Assembly (NCBI GenBank): GCA_027604185.1
Contig: JADGKB010000005.1
Location: 1-64,000, forward strand
From: Boothiomyces macroporosus
Taxonomy: Eukaryota; Chytridiomycota; Chytridiomycetes; Rhizophydiales; Terramycetaceae
Direction of reading: 5' to 3'
Length of the DNA stretch: 64,000 nucleotides
The position numbers and the translations under genes were made by a program. Positions 48,018 to 58,708 of this stretch are shown here, one piece after another. Position 1 is the stretch's first letter. Every line of letters starts with the position of its first letter. The notes beneath the pieces were generated by a model. It did no database searches, was not told the DNA's origin, and saw only the letters and a program-made list of their open reading frames with translations.

Positions 48018-49373
48018 TTAGAGCAACTCTGCCAATCTGCGACATGCTTCATCCATTTCCTCTTCAGTGGCATAAGAATAAGAAGCCCGAACATACCCAG
48101 TGTCCCTCTTGTTTGGAAAGAATTCCTAAATTAAAAATATTTACCACTCCAGGCACAAGCAGTATCTTTGCTTCTCTTGCTTTGTTTGTAATCAAGTCAA
48201 AGGAATCATTGATTGGGAGCTTAATCCATACAAACATTCCTGCTTCAGGCACAGTCCATTCCGCCTTTCCTTTCAGATGGGTGTCCAAGCTGTGGAGGAA
48301 TGCGTCTCTTCTCTTTTCATAAAACTGTGCTACACTTCGAGTATGTTCAAGGAATCCATTTACACCCCATTTGTTTAAAACAGTATGAACCAACAGCTGA
48401 CTAACACCAGAAGGATGAAGGTTAGTGGCCATTCCATGCAATACAATTCGCTCTACCAATGCAGGAGGTCCAGACACCCATCCTACTCTCATACCTCCAG
48501 ATAAAATCTTTGACACGGAATCAAATCTTAGTACTCTGCCATCACAATCTAGAGAGAAATAGCTAGGCGTTAAGGGTGTCTTGAATTGCAAATAATAGTA
48601 TGGATCATCCTAACATTAATTTCAATCACTTCAAGAATGATAAGGTTGAATTTCTGTGCAATTTCGTATACTTTCTTTTTTCTTTCATAAATAGTAGACA
48701 AGCCAGTAGGGTTACCAGCAGTCGGGACAGTGTAGAGCACTTTTGGCCGAGTAGCGATATCTGGCCAATTTAAAAGGGCTTCTTCAAGTGCATCGGGTTG
48801 AATACCTTGGTTATCAACCGGGATTTCAAGAAACTTTGCTCCCAAAGGTCTTAGGAAAGCTAAAATCCCGACATAAGTAGGTGATTCAATCAAAATCGTG
48901 TCACCTGGGTTGATCAATGCCTCCATTGCCTTCGTAATCAAATCTTGACTTCCATTTCCGACGCATATATCATAGGATTGGTAGGGTGGATTGTGTACTT
49001 GTTCCTGCAATTGTCTTAGCCAGTCCACTAACTGCGAATCACCTGGAGTAGAGCCATATTGAAGCGCTTTATCCAACACCTTGTCTTTCAATTCAATGGT
49101 TTCTCCAGTCTTTAGTTTAACCGATATTGATTCAAAAGGGAAAGTTTGAGTGTTTGGAAGACCACCTCCAAGCGAAATCATTCCTGGAATTGAAAGATAT
49201 TTCTGCATGGCTCTTATCGCCGAATGCTTGCGTAGTTTGCTGTTCTCTGAAAAGAATTGCGAATAATCCATTACTTGCTTAAAAGTCGAAAATCTTTTCA
49301 TCTCTTCAGCTAACTGACTCAAATCGCGTGATAATTTTTTATGAACTTGAGGTTTTGAACCTGCTGCGGTCAT
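48018..49373 (-). CDS. ARO8: Aromatic/2-aminoadipate aminotransferase (Aro8 / KAT II type)
   Basis: Three exons (introns of 20 and 19 nt) give 438 aa. Fold-type I PLP-enzyme motifs occur in order: GMISLGGGLPNTQTFPF, YGSTPGDSQLVDWL, CVGNGSQDLITKA, VLYTVPTAGNPTG, LEDDPYYYL (an intron interrupts this block) and FDSVSKILSGGMRVGWVSGP, with the Schiff-base lysine in SVSK. The C-terminal arginine block (GYVRASYSYATEEEMDEAC) binds the substrate carboxylate. Yeast Aro8 and animal KAT II transaminate aromatic amino acids, 2-aminoadipate or kynurenine. No mitochondrial presequence is obvious. The upstream frame is open but lacks ATG, so the start at 49373 is preferred. Confidence 0.93.
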
Positions 49374-49740
49374 CAGGTTGATACTGCGGATATAGTACGG
49401 AGAGAGACAGCGGTTAACTGCTATACACCAATTCAACCCTTCAAAAGCGAATCTCTGTTTGGCTATCTGTAGGTTCTTAGTAATGCTATTTGGTCACTAT
49501 TCAACCTATCTGTTAAATGATTCCCAGTAGAGTTTAACGGCGTTCAGAGTTATAAATATTAAATCTAAACACACACATTCGCCATCCTCACAACAGTATT
49601 TATCATATTTAAAACATTGATTCCAAGCCACGTATATTTTCACCAGCCACAAAACTGCGCCTCGCGACTTGATTGGCCAAATAATTCTCCGAAACGAGTC
49701 TTCAATTCTTTTTTTCCTGCCTTTTTCCCTCACTTTTATA
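49374..49740. other. Divergent promoter region, aminotransferase / eS28
   Basis: About 365 bases. The eS28 side contains a GATTGGC (CCAAT) element near 49670 and a long pyrimidine-rich stretch running to the ATG. Confidence 0.55.
49667..49678 (+). promoter_or_regulatory. CCAAT-type element upstream of eS28
   Basis: TTGATTGGC about 70 bases before the eS28 ATG. The same nonamer lies 77 bases before the eS4 ATG (58785-58793, opposite strand). GATTGG is the reverse of CCAAT, the NF-Y/HAP site. Confidence 0.4.
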
Positions 49741-50018
49741 ATGGTATGTGCAAACAACAATTCAACCAATGGAACAGGACTAATAATAGGATTCCGCAAA
49801 AGCTTCAGCACCAAAGAATGCTCGTGTTACTAAAGTTTTAGGACGTACCGGATCACGGTAATTATATATTTAATTATAGCGGTGGTGTCACTCAAGTCAG
49901 AGTTGAAATCATGGAAGAAGGAAACCGTTCAATCATCCGTAACGTTAAAGGCCCAGTCCGTGAAGGAGATATTTTAGTTCTATTGGAATCTGAACGTGAA
50001 GCTAGACGCCTTCGTTAA
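49741..50018 (+). CDS. RPS28: Cytosolic ribosomal protein eS28
   Basis: Three exons encode 69 aa. The first exon is only the ATG; it is followed by a 46-nt intron (49744-49789), more than twice the local norm, and the second intron (49858-49879) is 22 nt. The product is plainly eS28: [36 protein letters not shown] and the C-terminus [12 protein letters not shown]. eS28 sits near the mRNA exit channel of the small subunit. The start is fixed because the exon after the 46-nt intron begins with GATTCC (Asp-Ser), as in other eS28 proteins. Confidence 0.97.
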
Positions 50019-50324
50019 ATATGTTTAAATAAACAATTGGAATTTAATACAGGATGGAATTGGATTTGGAAATATTGTCGAAATACAGTGGTGATGGTCA
50101 GTAGGAAATATTGGAGAGGCGAACTGATACTGTTTGTACTGAATTCTGTTGCAGCAAATATGAAATGGAATATTTGTGATGTAGGAATTTATCTGTACAT
50201 TTTTTTCTATTGGTGCACCATCGTTAGTTGCCTTTTATTGTGAGTTGAATCTATTGTTCTTTACGTGAGAGCCTTTCAAGAGGAAAAAAGTCCGATAATT
50301 TGAGTTTGAAAATCAGAAAAATAA
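50019..50324. other. Intergenic region
   Basis: About 305 bases; 3' end of eS28 and promoter of CEP120. No gene seen. Confidence 0.5.
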
Positions 50325-53242
50325 ATGGCGACGCACACCATTCTAGTCACTATATATGAGGGTACACGATGAAATAATGTAGGGAAAAACTTTGTGAAGC
50401 GTCCAGACCAAGTGTATATTCAGTGCAGGTTCAACAACGAAATCCTGACAACAGATCCAGTACCACAAACCAAATCACCAATATTTGATACAGAGCTGGC
50501 TTGGGATATCGAGCATAAACAGCTCTCCTTCTTGCGGTCACAAAGAGGTACTTTTTCACTCACTCAGCGACTTTGAAATTACAAGTATACTCGATAAACA
50601 GTTATTCTCAGCGCGAACTTTTGGGTTACATTATTCTAGATTTACGTGCAGCAAGCGGGCAAGCACCTTATCCAGAGAAATGGTATACCTTGATCAATAC
50701 CAAAAACGCTTCCCCGTTTAAACCGCAACTTAAACTTTCGTTTGCTGTTTCTAGTGCGAAAACTGCTTTTATACTTGAACCAAAGAGTCCGAATTCAAAA
50801 GTTAACAGTCCTTCTATTAGGCCAAAAGTACATTTAACCAGCGAAGGGTACTATCAAGTTGGCCCTTTTGACCAGGAACAGCATACTTATACTCTTTGGA
50901 TAACAATCGCTTTTGCACAACATTTGCTATTGATCAAGCCAGAACCTAGCCAGATTGATTTCTATTTCTATTATACGCTGCTTGGGGCCGATATTCAAAC
51001 TGGACGGTTTCAAAAACTCTCTGATCCAAACTTTCCAGCAGAGCGTGTTTCTATTAGATTTAGAGCCTTTCCTTCGGATCTATCTCTGTTATTGGTTCAA
51101 ATCAACAAGCTTGTTATTTATTTGTGTCAAGGAAGCGTTGTTTTAGGTGTGTGTGAAGTATCTATGCAGACACTCGCCAAAAAGGTTGATCAGGATGATG
51201 TAGTATTTGAAGAGAACGTATATCCACTAGTAGGTACCAAGATGGGTGTTGATTTTGGAAGTGATGGAATTGTGCCGGGAATTGGTGTTTCTCTAGCATT
51301 GAAAAGAGGGGAATTTGAAGGAGCGGGTATCGTTAGGGAGAGTAATGCATTTGAAAGTGTTCCGCAAACTCCAAAACTACACGTTCCAAAACCTGATATT
51401 CCAAAAGATGTTGCACACAACACCGTGATTAATACTGATAAGCCAATTACACCTGTTGATATTGCCCGGGCATCACAGACTAGACAAGTTGTTGAAAAAA
51501 CTGCAAACGATCAAAATATTCTGCCAGAAGGTCAATCCAACACTACTACCCGTTCTAGTCAACTTTCAAAAACAATTGTAGAAAATCAAATATTGACTGA
51601 AGCAAACACAGAAAGCAAAAATCCATTAGAGTCCAGTAGTGCTCCAGTATCACTTCAAAATCCGTTAATTCCAGATTCTGTTCCAAGACCAAATCCTAAT
51701 CTTTTACAGAGAAATGAAGATGAAGAATTTAAAAGTAGAGCAGTACACAACTATGCAATGACAAGTAATGAGCTTTTTGGAAATACCCTTGGTGAATGGC
51801 ACCAGTATAGATTTTCGATTGAACTACGGTCTATCAGAGATTTCAAACTGAAATCGGCTCAAGTTTTCCTACAATATACATATGCGCCTTTTGGAAGTTC
51901 TAATCCCACTTCAACCCATCCTGTTGTTCAAATTGTGCAAAACGAAGGAGAATTTCTACTTCCTCATTCGTTTTGTGCATTTGAATTTGCAATGCTCCAA
52001 GATCAACTAGAAACTGCTCTAGAAACTGTTCCTTTACTTGTAAAGGTATTTCACAAAGATCCACACCAAAAAAATATCTTGTTGGGTGAATGCTCAATAG
52101 AGCTGTTCCAGATACTTCATGCCTCTAAAACTGGTAACGGAGCCCATAAATTACAAACATTGGATGTGTTCACGCCGATAATTTCATCTGGGATAGTTTC
52201 TGAAAAATACAAGAGCTTTGGGGAACTTCGAACAATATTTTCCTTGGAAGATTTTGGGCAAATAGATATGGACGAATTTGGAGGAAAAACAAAAGACGGT
52301 GGTAAAGTTGAATTAGATAAGCGATATGCGCATCAGTCAAACAATGATATTCATTCTACAATTCAATATGAAACTGCAGTAGAGTTGGAATTCTGGAAAC
52401 ACACCGAGCAAGAAAAGTTTTTGCTAGAGCTTGCAGAGAAGGAGCGACAGCTGGAACTCAAGTATGAAAGAGAGTATGAAGCTAGAGAACAAGAACGCGA
52501 AGCGATTATGCATGCTAAACTGGTTGAATATAAGGACAAAGTAGCTAAACTTGGAGAATTAACCAATAAGCTGCAAGAAAGAGAAATGCTAATCAAAAAA
52601 GCCGAAAGTGACCTGGCGCTACGATCCAAACAGCTTGAAATTGATACTCAAAGGCAACTGGATTCCCAAAAAGATGCCAATAAACGACTGGCTGAATCGT
52701 TGGCGCATGCTACGAAACTGTCGCAACAAAAACTGGATGATGCGGAAAAGAGTGCAAAGAATTATGAAAAAGAACGAGATTTATTACGAGCAAGAGTGCT
52801 TGAACTCGAAGTTGAAAACGCCAAACTCAAATCTGACAAGAGCAGTACGCTAATGATACAGCAGTTGCAACAAGAAAAAGAACTGCTTGAACAAAGATGT
52901 AAGCGCCTTGTTACATCTCGCCATGAATTGAAAAAGAAATACAAGCAAGTAGTACAGCTATATCAAGATGCTAAAACCAAAGTGCTATCTGAAAGCAGTG
53001 ATACAAAGTCTCAACTTACTCAACTTACAAAGCAAGTTAAAGAGCTGCAAGAAGTCAAAGTAGAATTGCCAAAGGAACCTCAACAAGAAAACAAGGAAAA
53101 TATAATGGATGATAGTACTAGAGAAGCTATAGAGCGTATCAAAACCGAAAAAGCAATGCTGCTAGAGTCTGGGTTGTACAAAGAAACCGATCCGCTAATC
53201 AAAGAATTCAACACCAACCTAACTCTTTTGATGACAAAATAA
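50325..53242 (+). CDS. CEP120: CEP120-like centrosomal protein
   Basis: Three exons (introns 50362-50382 and 50548-50567) give 958 aa, close to human CEP120. The N-terminal C2 domain matches CEP120 in detail: TILVTIYEGKNFVKRP, LTTDPVPQTKSPIFDTELAW, then LLGYIILDLRAA and EKWYTLINTK...PFKPQL. A second C2-like domain lies around 90-230 and a third around 390-520 (WHQYRFSIELRSIRDFKLKSAQVFLQYTY). From ~600 to the end the protein is coiled coil (ELEFWKHTEQEKFLLELAEKE...). CEP120 works with TALPID3 and C2CD3 in centriole elongation and appendage assembly. Its presence argues that the organism builds centriole/kinetosome-based flagella. The stop is nine bases from the convergent Hsp20 stop. Confidence 0.93.
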
Positions 53243-53251
53243 ATCCTTTAT

Positions 53252-53677
53252 TTAATTGATTGGAATCTTTTCATCAATCTCTTCTGGTTGCTTTGGCAAG
53301 ACCAATTCCAGAACACCGTCATTCAACGTGGCAGTAATCTGTTCTTTTGGTACACTGTAAGGCAAGCTAATAGACTTTGAAAACTTTTGGTCCAACCTTT
53401 CACGTATATGATACGTATCGTTATCTTCCAAAACAGTTTTCTCTCCAGACAGGTTGAGCATGTTCCCCTTTACCGAGATGTTAATCTGGTCTTTCTTGAA
53501 GCCTGGCACATCCGCATGTACAATATAGTTCTTGCTAGTTTCCTTGAAATCGATTGATGGGTAGGATAGATCTGTTAGGTGGGGAGAGTAGAATAAGAGG
53601 TCGTTGTGTGGGAACCGCTTCAAATTCGCGGTAGCTACTCGCTGGAATTCAGGGAATATCTTGTTTATTAATGACAT
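53252..53677 (-). CDS. Small heat-shock protein (Hsp20/alpha-crystallin)
   Basis: Intronless, 141 aa. The alpha-crystallin domain spans residues ~40-135: SIDFKETSKNYIVHADVPGFKKDQINISV, LNLSGEKT, and the C-terminal GVLELVLPKQ (the GVL block). It ends in EKIPIN, an IxI-like motif used for oligomer assembly. Such proteins form ATP-independent chaperone oligomers that hold unfolding proteins. The promoter has a TATAAATA box and clustered heat-shock elements, which agrees with heat induction. Confidence 0.95.
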   Translation of the reverse strand: MSLINKIFPEFQRVATANLKRFPHNDLLFYSPHLTDLSYPSIDFKETSKNYIVHADVPGFKKDQINISVKGNMLNLSGEKTVLEDNDTYHIRERLDQKFSKSISLPYSVPKEQITATLNDGVLELVLPKQPEEIDEKIPIN

Positions 53678-53699
53678 TGGGGTTTAGCTAGTTTGGGGG

Positions 53700-53707
53700 T
53701 ATTTATA
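53700..53707 (-). promoter_or_regulatory. TATA box of Hsp20 gene
   Basis: TATAAATA on the minus strand, 22 bases before the ATG. The same octamer stands 26-27 bases before the ATG of the two small secreted protein genes (26443-26709 and 56974-57396). Confidence 0.6.
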
Positions 53708-53736
53708 CTTTGTTGTGACTCATTTTCATGCGAAAC

Positions 53737-53770
53737 GGAATTCGAAAAGATTCTAGAACACGTTTCGGAA
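53737..53770. promoter_or_regulatory. Heat-shock element cluster
   Basis: Alternating GAA and TTC units: GGAATTCGAA, then TTCTAGAA at 53751-53758, then TTCGGAA at 53764-53770, the pattern bound by HSF trimers. It lies 60-95 bases upstream of the Hsp20 ATG. Confidence 0.7.
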
Positions 53771-53912
53771 AACTAGAGTTTCCTAGAGTGTTTCAGTCAG
53801 TTGGAAAATGATCGGAATTGGATTCAGAGTGCATTCCAGTTCGAGCTGTCAATAAAAACGTCAATCGCATTTGGATAAATATGAATACAACTCAAATTAT
53901 TTTTATTTACAT

Positions 53913-54794
53913 CTAATGAGTAATAACTTGGATCGGGATTCGTAAAGTATACTTGTTTCCATCATCAACATTTACGTCTACAGATAGTAAATGCTTGACA
54001 GTGAGGTAGTTGCCCTTGACATCAGGGCCAACAAAGTCTTCCAAACGCAGCACTTCCAAAGGCATTGTAACTGTTCCATCTTGATATTCAAAGTCTATTT
54101 CAGCCAATTCCACAGAAGCGATTGGTTTTTCTTCTTTTTTGATTACGTTCATTGCTACATCCCAAGAGTGAGGTCTGTGCTTTACCCTGAGAGCAGTCTG
54201 TTCAATGATAGAGTAACAAACACTAGTTACTTTGCGAGTGCCAACTACAACTAGTTTTGGGCGGAACGGACTGATCAAGAACTGCGAGTCGTCGTCACTG
54301 TGTAGGAGCAGTATTCTAGATCCTTCGATTGAGAAGAGCAAGTTTGAAGGATTAGCAAATATTTGAAAAGTTGAAAGTAGCCTATTCAACACATTAGTAG
54401 GGATAATTACATCAAGGCTAGTAGTACAGATATTGATCTTGTTGAAATAGAATTCAACCTTGTATGAGATACTAGCGTTCGTAATTTTCACAGACCTTAA
54501 AAAGCCCTCTGGGGAAATAGGCTGCTGAACTCGGATTTCGTTTGTAAACTTTTCTACTTTGAATTCTTGAACTAGAAACACATGATCTTGCGATTTCTTG
54601 TTCACGACTGATTCTGTCCCAATTATTTTGAATGAAAAATTGCCAAGTGCATTAGAGGTAATTGTAAAGTTGAAATATGAAGGTTCTTTTGCTATGAGGA
54701 TTTGCGGTTCGATATTGAGTGTGATTTGCTTATTTCCAGAGATGTATACATGTCTGGAAGCATTTGGTAGCGGCATTGGCATTGGGGAGTGCAT
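53913..54794 (-). CDS. Arrestin-like protein, paralogue 1
   Basis: Intronless, 293 aa, no signal or membrane segment. It is made of beta-strand-rich blocks: HVYISGNKQITLNI, YFNFTITSNALGNFSFKIIGTESV, YKVEFYFNKINICTTSLDVIIP, and near the end LTVKHLLSVDVNVDDGNKYTLRIPIQV. The last block (long strand, charged loop, LPI-type strand) resembles the ends of arrestin N or C domains. Arrestin-fold proteins link receptors to trafficking or ubiquitin ligases. No PPxY motif is present. The arrestin call is from pattern only; an unknown lineage-specific family is the alternative. It has two tandem relatives downstream in coordinate order. Confidence 0.7.
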   Translation of the reverse strand: MHSPMPMPLPNASRHVYISGNKQITLNIEPQILIAKEPSYFNFTITSNALGNFSFKIIGTESVVNKKSQDHVFLVQEFKVEKFTNEIRVQQPISPEGFLRSVKITNASISYKVEFYFNKINICTTSLDVIIPTNVLNRLLSTFQIFANPSNLLFSIEGSRILLLHSDDDSQFLISPFRPKLVVVGTRKVTSVCYSIIEQTALRVKHRPHSWDVAMNVIKKEEKPIASVELAEIDFEYQDGTVTMPLEVLRLEDFVGPDVKGNYLTVKHLLSVDVNVDDGNKYTLRIPIQVITH

Positions 54795-55023
54795 ATTTGA
54801 CCAGTAAAATGAAAACGTTTTTCAAAGCGGCCAAATCGGGTCAAATGACGATCACCGCCACAATTAAAAAGGCAGTGCATTGACAACGAATGAAGTCTGT
54901 GGGTTCACACACTAATGAAAATAAAACTGATCTTGGACAGCTATAATGCATATCAGGGTTAAGTCAAATTTATTTCTGCATTGCCAACAAAGTGGGCTCT
55001 TAATTGGTAATGTTGCAGCGGCA

Positions 55024-55887
55024 TTAATTAGTGATGACCGTTACAGGGAACTGTAATTTGTACTCGTTGCCATCTTCCACCTGAATACTGACCAGCATAT
55101 AATGACGAATGTTGATGTAATTCCCCGCAACTTGTGGTTCTGCATACTCGTCAAGTCGAATTATTTCCAACGGCATATCAACCATCCCATCATAATATTC
55201 ACACTCTCGAGGTTTTCTAGCAGTAGTCTTTATAATCTTTTCTTCCTTTTTTACAATATTCATTGACGGCTCCCAGCTGCTCCGCTTGTACCTTACTTTA
55301 ATCTCTGACTTTTCCAATAATGAATATTTCACGCTGGTAATCTTTTTGGTTCCAACAATAATCAAACGCGGTCTAAAAGGGCTGATTAGAAATTGATTTT
55401 CCTTGTCAGAATGTAACAATAGAATCCTGGATCCTTCAATTGAAAAAAGTAGTTTGGAAGAATCTACAAATTTTCTTATGTGATCATGAACCAGATTCCT
55501 AGGAATAATTACATTTAGTTTTGTAGCACAGACATTGATCTTGTTGTAGTAAAACTCGACTCTGTATTTAATACTGCCTTTTGTCAATTTCACCGGCCAC
55601 AACAACTTTTCACTATTGATCAGATATTTGTATTCCACCGGTTGATTTGTTATATTATAGCTTGTTGTATACCGCTGTTTGAGAAATAAATGATCTTCAG
55701 CTTTCCCGTTCATCACAGTCTCTATTCCAATTATCTTGAAAGATAAATTACAGTTGGTATTTGAAGTACAGGTAAAATTAAAGTATGTGAGAGTATCACT
55801 GTTGACAGTTATGTTTGGGTTGATTTGCAAAGATATTACATTACTTCCGTTATAGTAAGCGTGTCTTTTGTTTGTCCAACAGTTCAT
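55024..55887 (-). CDS. Arrestin-like protein, paralogue 2
   Basis: Intronless, 287 aa. It shares with its neighbours the blocks FNFTCTSNTNCNLSFKIIGIETV, YRVEFYYNKINVCATKLNVIIP, SKLLFSIEGSRILLLHSD, QFLISPFRPRLIIVGTKKITSV and a C-terminal NEYKLQFPVTVITN. It is the most divergent of the three, with more Lys and Tyr. The central FSIEGSRIL...QFLISPFRP block is the best conserved, so it is probably the functional core. Gene order and strand are the same as for the other two, indicating tandem duplication. Confidence 0.72.
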   Translation of the reverse strand: MNCWTNKRHAYYNGSNVISLQINPNITVNSDTLTYFNFTCTSNTNCNLSFKIIGIETVMNGKAEDHLFLKQRYTTSYNITNQPVEYKYLINSEKLLWPVKLTKGSIKYRVEFYYNKINVCATKLNVIIPRNLVHDHIRKFVDSSKLLFSIEGSRILLLHSDKENQFLISPFRPRLIIVGTKKITSVKYSLLEKSEIKVRYKRSSWEPSMNIVKKEEKIIKTTARKPRECEYYDGMVDMPLEIIRLDEYAEPQVAGNYINIRHYMLVSIQVEDGNEYKLQFPVTVITN

Positions 55888-55960
55888 GAAAACGTTTTTT
55901 TCAAGGTTGAATCTCGATTGGATAGAATTTGATATCAGCCTAAAATTTTGTGGATAATAT

Positions 55961-56827
55961 TTATTTGGATATTACTTGAACAGGAGTGTGTAAACTATAT
56001 TTATGGCCATCAACAACATGTACATTTACTACTAGCGAATGGCGGATGCTGATATAATTGCCTTTGACATCTGGCTCGACGAACCCTTCAAGTTGCAGGA
56101 TTTCCAAAGGTACACAAACAGTTCCTTCCTTTATGTCAAACTCCTCTGGAAGCAGATCAATTTCAAGAAGCTTTCGCTCATCCTTTTTTACAACATTCAT
56201 TGCGGGATCCCAACTGTGTGGTCGGTACCTTACCTTGAACCCAGTTTCCTCAACCAACGAAAAACTTATTTTTGTGATTTTCTGACTGCCAACAATAACC
56301 AGCTTTGGCCGGAATGGGCTGATTAGAAACTGGATATCTTCTTCAGAGTGGATAAACAAAATCCTTGATCCTTCAACAGAAAACAACAAGTTTGATGGAT
56401 TGGCGAATAGTTGGTGGTTCATTAACAAATTGTGTTTGAAAACTGAAGGCGTGATTACAGCCAGTTTTGCAGTACATATATTGATCTTATTAAAGTAGAA
56501 TTCCACCTTGTATTTGATGCTGGCATTCTTTAGTTTTACCGAGCACAACAATCCCTCTGGTGAAATCAATTGCCTTAGTTGCTGGTTATTCTCCACTAGA
56601 TTGATCTTGTATTTCCTATCCAGAAACATGTGTTTTTCAGCTTTCTTGTTGATTACCGTTTCAGTCCCTATTAATCTGAATGAAAATGAACCACAAGTAT
56701 TGGAATTGATCTGAAATTCAAAGAAAGCGGGCTCTTTTCTTGAAAATACAATTTCTGGTACTATGTTTACACTAATTTGAGTTTCACCAGATAAATATAC
56801 ATGTCTTGAATTTTTGAATAGAGTCAT
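55961..56827 (-). CDS. Arrestin-like protein, paralogue 3
   Basis: Intronless, 288 aa, closest to paralogue 1 (HVYLSGETQISVNI, ISPEGLLCSVKLKNASIKYKV, FANPSNLLFSVEGSRIL, PHSWDPAMNVVKKDE). The 73-base gap to paralogue 2 leaves little room for a promoter, so paralogue 2 may depend on a very compact one. Same fold remarks as for paralogue 1. All three lack introns, unlike most genes in this window, which could reflect an origin through a retro-copied ancestor or a family that never carried them. Confidence 0.72.
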   Translation of the reverse strand: MTLFKNSRHVYLSGETQISVNIVPEIVFSRKEPAFFEFQINSNTCGSFSFRLIGTETVINKKAEKHMFLDRKYKINLVENNQQLRQLISPEGLLCSVKLKNASIKYKVEFYFNKINICTAKLAVITPSVFKHNLLMNHQLFANPSNLLFSVEGSRILFIHSEEDIQFLISPFRPKLVIVGSQKITKISFSLVEETGFKVRYRPHSWDPAMNVVKKDERKLLEIDLLPEEFDIKEGTVCVPLEILQLEGFVEPDVKGNYISIRHSLVVNVHVVDGHKYSLHTPVQVISK

Positions 56828-56973
56828 TTCAGTTCATTTTGGTGATTGGATCCTCCCTTATATTTGTAAGTAAAGGATGTGTACCACCAATATTGTGTGT
56901 GAGTCATAGCCACCTTTCTTGGTAAACTCAAGCCAAATTATCCGAGAAGGAAAATAAGGAGAAATTATTCCAT

Positions 56974-57396
56974 TTATTGTATAAATAATGCAGAATCTAC
57001 ATTGGCACAGGCGGTTGTTACAGTAGCTATATTTTTAGTTACTTGCTTGGTGTGAATTGCAAGTTTAGCCTGGTCGCCAGTAATCTTTGCTTCATTCAAC
57101 AGGCATTCGTTCTTTAGCACTTTGTTTCTGGCTTTTTGACATTGGATGGCAGCCTTGGCTTTAGGATCAGTAGCCGCTGCGATGGCTGGGTTGAATAGCT
57201 GAAGCTCAGCAGATTCACCAAGCTCGCCCTTTTGAGAGAGTGTTTTTGGGTCGGAACCAGGTGGACACACTTTGTCTGCATTCGCAAGAGCAGCTTTACC
57301 ATCACCTGGAAGAGTAGAAATGTCGATTGCAGCAAAGCCAGCAGGTGCAGATGGGGCAGCAGCAAGAGCAATAGATACCAATAATACAAACTTCAT
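56974..57396 (-). CDS. Small secreted helical protein
   Basis: Intronless, 140 aa. A signal peptide (MKFVLLVSIALAAAPSAPAG) precedes a mostly helical mature part with five Cys or fewer (KVCPPGSD, IQCQKARNK, NECLLNEAK, TTACANVDSALF). The motif FNPAIAAATDPKAKAAIQCQ is kept in a damaged paralogue at 62033-62563. A TATAAATA box is at 57423-57430. No domain is recognised. It looks like a lineage-specific secreted protein expressed from a strong promoter. Confidence 0.8.
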   Translation of the reverse strand: MKFVLLVSIALAAAPSAPAGFAAIDISTLPGDGKAALANADKVCPPGSDPKTLSQKGELGESAELQLFNPAIAAATDPKAKAAIQCQKARNKVLKNECLLNEAKITGDQAKLAIHTKQVTKNIATVTTACANVDSALFIQ

Positions 57397-57594
57397 TTTG
57401 ATTTTTTACATTCAAACCAGTGTATTTATATTGGGTTCACTGCGCCAGGCTTATCATCTAATGGGCGTTGTTTCATCAGTAGTACACGGTGCACCAATTC
57501 AAATTTGATGCTTCAAAGAACTTAACTTATAGTATGGTTGGTGTGCCGTAGTATTAACTCGTGAGTGATTTTTGGTGTAACACTGGGGCTATTT

Positions 57595-57807
57595 CTAATA
57601 TAAAGACTTTCCAGGAATGTAGGGAAATTTATGGGGACCACAGGCTCTACCATAAGTACACCATGCTTTGGAATGGGATGGCTCATTGTAAAGAACAGCG
57701 CTGATGACTTGATCAAGATTGTAAACTGTAAAAGCCCGTTGATACAAACCGGATTGCTGATTTATCAAATAAGCAGATGCAGTACCTTCTCGACTATAAG
57801 TCAGCAT
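57595..57807 (-). CDS. Possible small protein, unknown
   Basis: A 70-aa ATG-to-stop frame (MLTYSREGTASAYLINQQ...SKAWCTYGRACGPHKFP) just downstream of eS4 on the same strand. Composition is protein-like and it has three Cys near the end, but no homologous family, signal peptide or intron supports it. Confidence 0.3.
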   Translation of the reverse strand: MLTYSREGTASAYLINQQSGLYQRAFTVYNLDQVISAVLYNEPSHSKAWCTYGRACGPHKFPYIPGKSLY

Positions 57808-57873
57808 ATTTGCTTTGAAAAATAAACAATTAAAAAATCAGCATATGCACTTTTATTTGGAAGCATTACAAAT

Positions 57874-58708
57874 TTATTGTGAAGCAAGTAAACGTTCACG
57901 GCGACGGTCACGTTCTTCAGAGATAGAGAGTTTGACACCCTTTCCTTTTGGAAGAGAGATTAATGGCTTGTTGCCTTGTCCAATAACAAAGACGTTTCCG
58001 ATACGGGTAGCAAAGGTGTGGCCAAGAGCATCTTTAATGTGAACAATTTCGAAACCACCTTGGTGCTTTTCACGGTGAGTGATGACACCAATACGTCCCA
58101 TGTTGTTACCACCGGTAACATAAGCTACGTTTCCGTTATCGAATTTAACGAATTCGGTGATCTTTCCAGTTTCAATATCAATCTTGACAGTGTCGTTGAC
58201 TTTGATTGCTGGATCTGGATAACGGATGGTTCTTCCATCGTGAGTAACAGCGTATGGAATAGCTTTTTGTCCGAGTTTGACTTGCTTGACTTTGCAAAGT
58301 TTGTATTTGGCTTCTTCTTCAGTAATACGGTGAATTGCAAATCTTCCCTTAACGTCGTAAATCAAACGGAAGTTTTCTCCAGTCTTTTCGATTGAAATAA
58401 CATCTACAATTAACTAGTAATTACCCATGAATCCAGCTGGGTAAGTGATATCAGTGCGAACCTTTCCGTCGACTTTAATCAAACGTTGCATAACGATAGC
58501 TTTAGTTTCCTTGTTGGTGAGTGCATAACGAAGACGGTTACGGATGAAAACAATCAATGGAAGACATTCACGGGTCTTGTGTGGACCAGCAGATGGCTTT
58601 GGTGCCCAAGTACCAGTGAGTTTGTCCAACATCCAGTGCTTTGGAGCATTTAAACGCTTCATGTGCTTCTTTGGTCCTCTTGCCTACTGTTATTGAATGA
58701 CTTACCAT
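57874..58708 (-). CDS. RPS4: Cytosolic ribosomal protein eS4
   Basis: Three exons encode 263 aa, the standard eS4 length. The first exon is the ATG alone, followed by a 22-nt intron; the second intron is 21 nt. Sequence is highly conserved: [48 protein letters not shown], the KOW-like [18 protein letters not shown] and C-terminal [18 protein letters not shown]. eS4 is a small-subunit protein. The upstream region has the CCAAT-type element shared with eS28. Confidence 0.98.

Noticed and set aside
53700..53770. Possible viral or transposon remnants anywhere in the window.
   Set aside because: No reverse transcriptase, transposase, integrase, terminal repeats or CRISPR-like arrays were seen; duplicated genes look like ordinary tandem duplicates.
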